DNA from: Bacteroidota bacterium
GTDB lineage: Bacteria > Bacteroidota > Bacteroidia > Bacteroidales > VadinHA17
Assembly (NCBI GenBank): GCA_030631445.1
Contig: DAOVLD010000062.1
Coordinates: forward strand, 1 to 8,175
Length of the DNA: 8,175 bases
Direction of reading: 5' to 3'
Below, in pieces: positions 1 through 5,301 of the stretch; the stretch's first letter is position 1; each line of letters begins with the position of its first letter. The translations under genes were made by a program, and so were the position numbers. The notes under the pieces are model-generated. The model saw only the letters and a list, made by a program, of their open reading frames with translations, did not search any database and had not been told where the DNA came from.

Positions 1-10
1 AGATTCAATC

Positions 11-208
11 CTATTTCATTCCTAACAATAACTTGATATTCTTTTCGTCCGAGCTATGAACTTCGCCAAAATAACCGAGATTCCTTTTTCTTTTTTTGTG
101 TTTCTTGGTTAGTATATGACTTTTATAGGCATGTTTCCTCTTTATTTTTCCCGATCCGGTTAATGAAAATCTTTTTTTTGCACCCGGATTTGTCTTCATC
201 TTAGGCAT
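11..208 (-). CDS. rpmI: 50S ribosomal protein L35
   Basis: Encodes a 65-residue, very basic protein of the large ribosomal subunit. The opening [14 protein letters not shown] and the following lysine/arginine-rich stretch with [12 protein letters not shown] (about residues 25-36) are typical of L35, and 65 residues is the usual family length. The ATG at 206-208 is chosen because it gives the standard MPKMKT start; the 31 bases before it are A-rich with no clear Shine-Dalgarno sequence, as is common in Bacteroidota. The gene ends with TAG at 11-13. It lies directly downstream of infC, and in the conserved order thrS-infC-rpmI-rplT the next gene would be rplT (L20), which must lie beyond the left edge. 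It has no separate promoter that I can see, so expression probably depends on the operon promoter upstream of thrS. Identification is secure. Confidence 0.97.
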   Translation of the reverse strand: MPKMKTNPGAKKRFSLTGSGKIKRKHAYKSHILTKKHKKRKRNLGYFGEVHSSDEKNIKLLLGMK

Positions 209-239
209 TTTTATATGCTTTTTAGGTTATTGATTAATA

Positions 240-806
240 TTACTTCTTTTTTCCCTGAGTTCTTGGTGAAATAAACATTGTCATTCTCTTTCCTTCAAGC
301 TTTGGCATTTGTTCAACAATTCCAAGTTCCTCAAGATCTTGTGCCAGCTTGAGAAGAAGGATCTCACCTTTTTCTTTAAAAAGTATAGAACGTCCCTTGA
401 AGAAAACAAAAGCTTTGACTTTAGCACCATCATTGAGGAATTTTTCAGCATGTTTGAGTTTGAAATTGTAATCATGATCATCTGTATTTGGACCAAATCG
501 CAATTCCTTAATAACCACTTTTACTGTTTTAGCTTTTATGGCCTTTTGTTTCTTTTTCAATTGATAAAGAAACTTTTGATAGTCAAGAATTTTGCATACT
601 GGCGGATCATTCTGCGCTGCAATCTCAACAAGATCAAGATTCATTTCATCAGCCATTCTCAAGGCTTCTTCAACAGAACAAATACTTTGTCCTTTTTCAA
701 TATTATCACCAACAAGCATAACTTCTCTGGCTCTAATATTCTCATTTATACGGTGTTGAAACTGAGCCCTTTTTCTAGGTCCTCTTTTAAAATTAGATCT
801 GGCTAT
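240..806 (-). CDS. infC: Translation initiation factor IF-3, probable AUA start
   Basis: IF-3 binds the 30S subunit, keeps it apart from 50S and checks start-codon pairing. The product is 188 residues from the proposed start. The N-domain has [11 protein letters not shown] (residues 19-29) and [20 protein letters not shown] (57-76). A basic linker follows (about 80-95), then the C-domain with [20 protein letters not shown] (100-119) and [10 protein letters not shown] (130-139). The first ATG (717-719) falls inside the N-domain, at residue 30, and would cut off the invariant RINE block. Reading back in frame, the only stop is TAA at 822-824, and between it and that ATG there is no ATG, GTG, TTG or CTG. 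Residues [12 protein letters not shown] just after ATA (804-806) resemble the usual MAxRxNxRGPR leader of Bacteroidota IF-3, so ATA is the best start. AAGGGGG lies 4 bases upstream. A rare start is known for this gene (AUU in E. coli and Bacillus) and lets IF-3 repress its own translation; similar control here is inferred. It lies 25 bases after thrS. Confidence 0.93.
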   Translation of the reverse strand: MARSNFKRGPRKRAQFQHRINENIRAREVMLVGDNIEKGQSICSVEEALRMADEMNLDLVEIAAQNDPPVCKILDYQKFLYQLKKKQKAIKAKTVKVVIKELRFGPNTDDHDYNFKLKHAEKFLNDGAKVKAFVFFKGRSILFKEKGEILLLKLAQDLEELGIVEQMPKLEGKRMTMFISPRTQGKKK

Positions 807-810
807 AACT

Positions 811-817
811 CCCCCTT
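811..817 (-). promoter_or_regulatory. Ribosome-binding site of infC
   Basis: Reading on the minus strand, AAGGGGG lies 4 bases (AGTT) before the ATA at 804-806. It pairs with the 16S tail as AAGGAGG would, with one G-U wobble. No ATG, GTG, TTG or CTG follows it at a usable distance in the IF-3 frame, so it supports initiation at ATA. The site is unusually purine-rich for this genome; most other starts in the window have no clear Shine-Dalgarno sequence. Confidence 0.65.
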
Positions 818-831
818 TTTTTTAATTAAAA

Positions 832-2763
832 TTATCTAATTTTTGCTTTCTTAACAATAAACTCTGCAAACTCTTCCAATTTCATATTTCCCTGGTTTCC
901 TTCGCCTTGTTTTCTTACTGCAACTGATTTCTCATTCATTTCCTTCTCACCCACTATAAGTAGATAAGGGACACGTTTAAGTTCGTTATCCCTTATTTTC
1001 CTGCCAATCTTTTCGTTACGATCGTCAATCAGGGTGCGAATATCGTAATTATTTAGGAAATTAAAAACTTTTTTAGCGTAATCATTAAATTTTTCACTGA
1101 TTGGCAGTATGACGACCTGATCAGGTGTTAACCAAAGAGGAAATTTTCCTTCAGTATGTTCAATAAGCATGGCAACAAACCGCTCCATTGACCCAAATGG
1201 TGCCCGGTGGATCATTACAGGCCTGTGTCTTACATCATCAGCACCAATATATTCAAGTTCAAATCTTTCGGGCAGGTTATAATCAATCTGAATTGTGCCA
1301 AGTTGCCATTCCCTTCCGATAATATCATTAACCATAAAATCAAGTTTAGGGCCGTAAAATGCCGCTTCACCTTTAACTATTTTGATTTTAAGCCCTTTTT
1401 CCTCACATGCTTCTAAAATTGCCTGTTCAGATTTTTCCCAGTTTTCATCACTTCCAATATACTTTACTTTATCTTCCGGATCACGTAATGATACCTGAGT
1501 TGTAAAGTCGTGAAAATCCAAAGCATTGAAAATACTAAAGACGATATCAATTACTTTAATAAACTCTTCCTTTAACTGGTCGGGCCGGCAAAAAATATGT
1601 GCATCATCCTGGGTAAATCCACGCACTCTTGTTAAACCATGCAATTCACCACTCTGCTCGTAGCGGTAAACGGTTCCAAACTCAGCATACCGGATTGGCA
1701 ACTCTTTATATGTATGTGGCTTAAACCTGTAAATTTCGCAATGATGCGGACAGTTCATAGGTCTTAGAAGGAATTCTTCTTTCTCGTTCGGAGTATGAAT
1801 GGGTTTAAATGAATCTTTTCCATATTTATCATAATGCCCTGATGTGACATAGAGTTCTTTCTGTCCGATGTGAGGAGTGATAACCGGCTCATATCCGTAC
1901 TTACGATGTAAATCTTTCAGAAAATCCTCTAATCTTTCTCTCAATTTTGCACCTTTAGGTAACCATAATGGAAGTCCCTGGCCAACCTTTTGACTAAATG
2001 TGAATAGTTCGAGTTCTTTGCCAATTTTCCGGTGATCCCTCTTTTTTGCTTCTTCAAGTATTTTAAGATGTTCATCAAGCAATTTCTGTTTCGGAAATGA
2101 TACTCCGTAAATTCTGGTGAGCTGTTTTCTGTTCTCGTCACCCCTCCAGTATGCTCCTGCTATGCTCAGCAATTTAATAGCTTTGATTGATTCCGTAGAA
2201 GGTAAGTGTGGCCCTTTACAAAGATCAGTGAAGTTTCCATGAGTATATAAGATGATTTCTTCATCATTCAGTTCACTAATCAGCTCTTGTTTATATTCAT
2301 CTCCTTTTTTTGTATATTTTTCCAATGCTTCTTTCTTGCCGGTTTCCTTTCTCCTGAATTCATTTTTTTGCCTTGCCAGTTCAGTCATTTTCTGCTCTAT
2401 CATTGGCAGGTCTTTTTCAGTAATAACGGTATCTCCCGGAAGATCGACATCATAATAAAATCCGTTTTCAATTGCCGGTCCAATACCAAATTTTATTCCG
2501 GGGTACAGAGCTTCAAGTGCTTCAGCCATTAAATGTGCAGATGAATGCCAGAAAGTATGCTTTCCTTCAGGAGCATCCCACTTATGAAGTTTTATTGCTG
2601 CATTATTGTGGATAGGTCTGGTTAAATCAAAGATATCTTCATTTACAGTAATTGAAAGTACTTCCCTTGCAAGTCCGGGACTTATACTTTTTGCAATCTC
2701 AATGCCTGTAATACCTTCGGGGAATTCTTTTTTTGACTTATCAGGAAATTCAATTCTTATCAT
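832..2763 (-). CDS. thrS: Threonyl-tRNA synthetase
   Basis: A cytosolic class II aminoacyl-tRNA synthetase that charges tRNA-Thr with threonine, and edits mischarged Ser-tRNA. The 643 residues match the full bacterial form. Domains in order: TGS (about 1-62); editing domain (about 65-225) with the H73-x3-H77 pair and C182-x3-H186; catalytic core (about 250-540); and anticodon-binding domain (about 547-640). In the core, motif 2 is seen around [19 protein letters not shown] (365-383) and motif 3 at GSMERFVAM (524-532). The zinc ligands that recognise threonine correspond to C338 (in RPMNCPHH), H389 (in DDAHIF) and H519 (in MIHRAPFG). All key residues are present, so the enzyme should be active and able to edit. 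The ATG at 2761-2763 gives the normal MIRIxFPDxS start of the TGS domain. It is the first gene of the operon with infC and rpmI. The leader before it is only about 30 bases, so neither a T-box nor a large tRNA-mimicking operator like that of E. coli thrS is present. Confidence 0.98.
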   Translation of the reverse strand: MIRIEFPDKSKKEFPEGITGIEIAKSISPGLAREVLSITVNEDIFDLTRPIHNNAAIKLHKWDAPEGKHTFWHSSAHLMAEALEALYPGIKFGIGPAIENGFYYDVDLPGDTVITEKDLPMIEQKMTELARQKNEFRRKETGKKEALEKYTKKGDEYKQELISELNDEEIILYTHGNFTDLCKGPHLPSTESIKAIKLLSIAGAYWRGDENRKQLTRIYGVSFPKQKLLDEHLKILEEAKKRDHRKIGKELELFTFSQKVGQGLPLWLPKGAKLRERLEDFLKDLHRKYGYEPVITPHIGQKELYVTSGHYDKYGKDSFKPIHTPNEKEEFLLRPMNCPHHCEIYRFKPHTYKELPIRYAEFGTVYRYEQSGELHGLTRVRGFTQDDAHIFCRPDQLKEEFIKVIDIVFSIFNALDFHDFTTQVSLRDPEDKVKYIGSDENWEKSEQAILEACEEKGLKIKIVKGEAAFYGPKLDFMVNDIIGREWQLGTIQIDYNLPERFELEYIGADDVRHRPVMIHRAPFGSMERFVAMLIEHTEGKFPLWLTPDQVVILPISEKFNDYAKKVFNFLNNYDIRTLIDDRNEKIGRKIRDNELKRVPYLLIVGEKEMNEKSVAVRKQGEGNQGNMKLEEFAEFIVKKAKIR

Positions 2764-2796
2764 ATACTCTGTTTTTTACTTGGCTGAAACAGTTTG

Positions 2797-2829
2797 CAAA
2801 GGTAATATAAAATGAGTAAAATGACTAAA
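2797..2829 (-). promoter_or_regulatory. Probable promoter of the thrS-infC-rpmI operon
   Basis: On the minus strand, TACCTTTG (2797-2804) matches the Bacteroidota -7 consensus TAnnTTTG exactly. TTTA (2826-2829), 21 bases upstream, is a one-mismatch match to the -33 element TTTG. Transcription would begin near 2791, giving a leader of about 28 bases before the thrS ATG. The spacer and the -33 element lie inside three 9-bp tandem repeats. The match is by eye; the start site is inferred. Confidence 0.6.
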
Positions 2830-2833
2830 ATGA
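2807..2833. repeat. Three tandem 9-bp repeats at the thrS promoter
   Basis: Three abutting copies of nTAAAATGA on the plus strand (ATAAAATGA 2807-2815, GTAAAATGA 2816-2824, CTAAAATGA 2825-2833) are identical except for the first base. On the thrS strand this reads as TCATTTTA plus one base, three times. The copies fill the space between the -7 and -33 elements of the thrS promoter, where a bound protein or a change in copy number would affect transcription. No known operator is recognised. Confidence 0.75.
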
Positions 2834-2863
2834 CAACTTTAAACAAATCTGCATCCTGTATCC

Positions 2864-2954
2864 TGTCCCGAAAAAACAGAAATCTTCGATTTCATATTTT
2901 TTCGAGGGTCCTCGAATTTCTCCAAATCTTTGATTTGGTTAGAAATTCGGGACA
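2864..2954. repeat. 91-bp two-fold symmetric palindromic element
   Basis: Two inverted copies of one plan meet at the centre. Left half: TGTCCCGAA (2864-2872), AAATC-TTC-GATTT (2880-2892), TTCGAGG (2901-2907). Right half, mirrored: CCTCGAA (2910-2916), AAATC-TTT-GATTT (2924-2936), TTCGGGACA (2946-2954). The ends pair over 9 bp and enclose three hairpins, a cloverleaf-like shape. An alternative fold pairs GAATTTCT (2914-2921) with AGAAATTC (2941-2948) around CCAAATC/GATTTGG, making a 15-bp stem with a two-base bulge; the two folds exclude each other. It lies between divergent genes, so it is not a terminator for either. A REP-like or MITE-like interspersed repeat is the best guess; identity is unknown. 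Confidence 0.75.
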
Positions 2955-2981
2955 TCCAGTAATTCCACTAAATTACTTTCG

Positions 2982-3116
2982 ATTCCTGATTTCATAAGCA
3001 AAAGACTGCTAGTGCGTTATGACATATTGCCAAAAAAATTAGATAAAAAGGTCATATTACTTGCAGATTGGCATCAAATTTGAATTTTCATAAGCAGAAC
3101 ACTTTAAATCAGGAAT
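2982..3116. repeat. 11-bp inverted repeat with internal 18-bp direct repeat before the lipoprotein gene
   Basis: ATTCCTGATTT (2982-2992) and AAATCAGGAAT (3106-3116) are perfect inverted copies 113 bases apart. Between and overlapping them are direct copies of TTTCATAAGCA followed by AAAGACT (2990-3007) or GAACACT (3086-3103), 16 of 18 bases identical. The right inverted arm contains the AGGA that serves as ribosome-binding site for the ATG at 3118. Together with the 91-bp palindrome and the thrS promoter this accounts for most of the 354-base gap between thrS and the lipoprotein gene. Confidence 0.6.
3075..3082 (+). promoter_or_regulatory. Weak candidate -7 element for the lipoprotein gene
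   Basis: CAAATTTG is a 7-of-8 match to TAnnTTTG, 35 bases before the ATG at 3118. No convincing TTTG lies 19-22 bases upstream. A start here would leave out the left arm of the inverted repeat at 2982-2992, so the transcript could not fold over its ribosome-binding site. Offered as a candidate only. Confidence 0.3.
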
Positions 3117-3117
3117 T

Positions 3118-3795
3118 ATGAAACGTTTAGCAATTTTAATTTCAGTTATACCACTAATACTTTCGGCATGTGTTGAAAGACCGGAAGCAGGATTTATTAC
3201 CTCGGATATTGTGGTTGAGGTGGGTGAAGCGGTTTATTTTACAAATAATTCATTTGATGCTGTTTATTTTGAATGGGATTTTGGTGATGGTTCTTTTACT
3301 GATGAGCCTAACCCAATTCATTATTATGATGCTTCAGGCACTTTTAGTATTACTCTAAGTGCCTGGTCAAAAAATGATTATGTTGATAGAGCTTATCAGG
3401 ATATTACTGTACTTTTCCCAACAACGCTTGAGGTAATTGTTAAGGAGTATTATGATGAATATTTAGTGCAAGGTGCTAATGTTAGGCTATATCCAACCTA
3501 TGAAGACTGGCTTGATGAAACAAATATGGTTGCTGAAGGAAACACTAATCAAAATGGTAAAGTGATTTTCTCAAGATTACAACCTGTTGTCTATTATGTT
3601 GATGTATGGGAATCGGAACACAATAACTTTACCTTAGCTGACGAAGATGTAGATTGGATAAGGATTCCCCGGTTAGTAGCAAACGATATAAATAGTTTTG
3701 TTGCCTGGGTTGATTATGTTTCTAATAAAGGTATTGAACGTAACAGGAACAATAAGATACCGGAAAAAAACAGAAAATTCTCCGAGACAAAATAA
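3118..3795 (+). CDS. PKD-domain lipoprotein, function unknown
   Basis: A 225-residue predicted lipoprotein. The N-terminus has a basic start (MKR), a hydrophobic core and a lipobox L15-S16-A17-C18, so it should be cleaved before C18 and anchored in the cell envelope. One PKD domain follows (about 24-98), with the hallmark WDFGDG at 53-58 and the NPIHYYDASGTFSITL strand region at 65-80. A second beta-rich segment (about 103-200) contains GANVRLYP (119-126), a GNTNQNGKVIFSRL turn (141-154) and YYVDVWESEHNN; it resembles the carboxypeptidase-regulatory or prealbumin-like folds often found in Bacteroidota surface proteins, but this is a guess. The C-terminal 20 residues are charged and asparagine-rich. 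AGGA lies 5 bases before the ATG, which sets the start. PKD domains usually mediate binding to proteins or sugars; no catalytic residues are visible, so a binding or structural role is inferred. The gene stands alone between a divergent and a convergent neighbour. Confidence 0.85.
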   Translation: MKRLAILISVIPLILSACVERPEAGFITSDIVVEVGEAVYFTNNSFDAVYFEWDFGDGSFTDEPNPIHYYDASGTFSITLSAWSKNDYVDRAYQDITVLFPTTLEVIVKEYYDEYLVQGANVRLYPTYEDWLDETNMVAEGNTNQNGKVIFSRLQPVVYYVDVWESEHNNFTLADEDVDWIRIPRLVANDINSFVAWVDYVSNKGIERNRNNKIPEKNRKFSETK

Positions 3796-3819
3796 TACAT
3801 AACTTAGTATCTGTACATA

Positions 3820-4048
3820 AAGTCAAACAATTTTTAGATTAAAGCACCAAATAGCAAATGACAAATATCAAATAAATCCCAAATAACAAAAATCAAAAAA
3901 CAAAAAAAAATCAAATATCAATTATCAAACCTGTCCACTGTACCAAAGGCACTTTGGATAGGTGAGTGACCAAAATTGTTTTGATCATTGAAATTTTGAA
4001 TATTGTAATTTATTTGAATTTTGGTGCTTGTTTTTTGTGATTTTGACT
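3820..4048. repeat. Large imperfect palindrome made of CAAATAN heptads
   Basis: The 305-base gap between two convergent genes (3796-4100) is mostly this element. The left arm (3842 to about 3930) is a run of degenerate 7-base units such as CAAATAG, CAAATGA, CAAATAT and CAAATAA, with an 11-base unit CAAATAAATCC. The right arm (about 3961-4029) is the inverted version, rich in ATTTTG, AATATTG and ATTTATTTG. The arms end in a perfect 10-bp inverted repeat, AAGCACCAAA (3842-3851) and TTTGGTGCTT (4020-4029), and outside it AGTCAAA (3821-3827) pairs with TTTGACT (4042-4048). The centre has a perfect hairpin CCAAAG-GCA-CTTTGG (3943-3957). There is no open reading frame of note. It may end transcription from both sides, but it lacks a GC-rich stem followed directly by a T-run. 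I recall similar CAAATA-rich intergenic palindromes in other AT-rich bacteria, unnamed. Confidence 0.7.
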
Positions 4049-4100
4049 ATTAAGACTTTCGGACTTTATAGACGGACTCAAATTAATAATGTCTGTATTT

Positions 4101-5162
4101 TTAGGTTGTTGCCGGAATCAGTGACCTGACAAATTTATGAACCCAATCACGAATATTTGAAAGCTCCTTGAAAGGTCTGCGGTAAAAAACTTTTTTTGCC
4201 CTTATTTCAATGAGACTCTCTTTATCTCCGGACCTGAAGTATAATTCGGTTTTTGTTATACCCAGAATTAATGGAAGCTCTTCAAAAGCAAATCCGTATA
4301 GTTGTTTAAGTATTGATTCTTTTTTATCTTCAATATTCAATTGCCTTATTGAAGAATGGAACCTTTCAGAATCAGCAAAGCCTCGTTCCTTTTTAAAATA
4401 AAGATCTTTTCTCTTATGGAAGTCTTCAATATGCATTGGATCTACAACCCTGGCCATATCGAGTAAGAATTCAATAAATAGATAATAAAGATAATCAGTA
4501 TTATCGGGATCACTACTTTCATTATATGCGAGACTAGCTGAAGTCCGGGACCATTTTCTTTCTCTTTTTATATGATCAAATCTGTCGGTACATGGTTCAA
4601 TATAATTCCTTGCAATATCAAGAAGTTTCCGGCCTTGTTCATTACTCTGGTTCACAATATTGAGATCAGCCAGTTTGATCAGCATATTGTATTGATGATG
4701 TGAAAGAGTATCCATATTTATGACACCTGAAAGATACCGAATGGCTTCCTCGGTATCAAAACTATTGATATGGTCAGCCATAGTGATATGGAGATTCAGA
4801 AAATAGGGATCATTAGCGGGTACTTTATCTATTATTGTTGCAAGATAATCCCTGGTGTCTTTATATAATATCGAAGGTTCTCTTCGCATATATGGAATTA
4901 GCTTATTAAGGCAGCTAACCAGGGCGGTATTACCTTCGCGCAAATATGTTTCTGCGATGTCCTTCAAAAAAGTTATTGCTTTAGAGTATCCATCCTGGCG
5001 TTTTATTTTTGTAGCCAGAATCATAAGTTTATGGACATCTGTATCAGGATGTTTAACAAGGGGTTTCCTATCTTCCAGTTCTTTGAAGTGTATACGGAAA
5101 TTACCGTTGTCTCCCGTTGGTTTTTTCCTTCGTAAAAAGAAACGCTTGAAGAATGATATCAT
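4101..5162 (-). CDS. Unrecognised helical protein, possibly TPR-like
   Basis: Encodes 353 residues that I do not recognise. The N-terminus MISFFKRFFLRRKKP is basic and aromatic but too short and charged for a signal peptide, and no transmembrane segment is seen, so the protein is probably cytoplasmic, perhaps touching the membrane through this end. Residues about 42-190 look all-helical with repeat-like helix pairs (for example KAITFLKDIAETYLREG 61-77, ALVSCLNKLIPYM 80-92, EEAIRYLSGVINM 138-150, GRKLLDIARNYIE 177-189), which suggests a tetratricopeptide-like scaffold. The stretch 192-270 is highly charged. The C-terminal part (about 280-350) includes TELYFRSGDKESLIEIRAKKV, likely beta strands, then a helix ending at LIPATT. 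No catalytic motif stands out. The ATG at 5160-5162 has no Shine-Dalgarno sequence. It is divergent from the LysM gene, with 139 bases between them. It is a real gene judging from length, composition and a stop close to the neighbouring repeat, but its role is unknown. Confidence 0.75.
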   Translation of the reverse strand: MISFFKRFFLRRKKPTGDNGNFRIHFKELEDRKPLVKHPDTDVHKLMILATKIKRQDGYSKAITFLKDIAETYLREGNTALVSCLNKLIPYMRREPSILYKDTRDYLATIIDKVPANDPYFLNLHITMADHINSFDTEEAIRYLSGVINMDTLSHHQYNMLIKLADLNIVNQSNEQGRKLLDIARNYIEPCTDRFDHIKRERKWSRTSASLAYNESSDPDNTDYLYYLFIEFLLDMARVVDPMHIEDFHKRKDLYFKKERGFADSERFHSSIRQLNIEDKKESILKQLYGFAFEELPLILGITKTELYFRSGDKESLIEIRAKKVFYRRPFKELSNIRDWVHKFVRSLIPATT

Positions 5163-5172
5163 ACCCGGAGTG

Positions 5173-5189
5173 TTGAATTAATAATTCAA
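5173..5189. repeat. Small AT-rich hairpin upstream of the helical protein gene
   Basis: TTGAATT (5173-5179) and AATTCAA (5183-5189) are perfect inverted copies around AAT. The hairpin lies 10 bases before the ATG at 5160-5162 on the minus strand, so it would sit in the leader of that gene. It could be an operator or chance in AT-rich DNA. Confidence 0.4.
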
Positions 5190-5253
5190 AAATCCTTTAT
5201 GACAGAAAAATACGAATTAATACTCAAAATATCAACTTTATCTATTTTTCTGT

Positions 5254-5261
5254 TATATTTG
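5254..5261 (+). promoter_or_regulatory. Probable promoter -7 element of the LysM protein gene
   Basis: TATATTTG matches the Bacteroidota -7 consensus TAnnTTTG exactly and lies 40 bases before the ATG at 5302. The start would fall near 5266-5268, giving a leader of about 35 bases. The -33 element is not convincing: no TTTG is found 19-22 bases upstream, only TTTA at 5237-5240, which is too close. Confidence 0.5.
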
Positions 5262-5301
5262 TAAGGTCTATTAATTTGATTATAAATACCTGATAAACAA
5301 T

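Noticed and set aside
240..719. IF-3 starting at the first ATG (159 residues)
   Set aside because: It would begin inside the N-domain and lose the invariant [10 protein letters not shown] block, which is encoded in frame just upstream without a stop.
309..839. Plus-strand open frame of 176 codons opposite infC
   Set aside because: It is fully antisense to the secure IF-3 gene, has no recognisable domain, and its Phe/Leu/Ile/Lys-rich composition is what the reverse of a Lys/Glu-rich gene produces.
2764..2796. T-box or tRNA-mimic operator in front of thrS; L20 leader in front of infC
   Set aside because: The thrS leader is about 30 bases and the thrS-infC gap is 25 bases, both too short for these structures.
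2864..2954. tRNA or known riboswitch for the cloverleaf-like palindrome
   Set aside because: There is no tRNA-type T-loop or D-loop sequence or acceptor end, the three arms follow from mirrored repeats, and it lies outside any leader known to hold a riboswitch for the flanking genes.
2812..2997. Plus-strand open frame of 61 codons in the thrS upstream region
   Set aside because: It runs through the tandem repeats and the palindrome, has no ribosome-binding site and shows no protein family character.
3842..3930. CRISPR array in the CAAATAN heptads
   Set aside because: Units are 7 bases and degenerate, with no 20-40-base repeats, unique spacers or cas genes.
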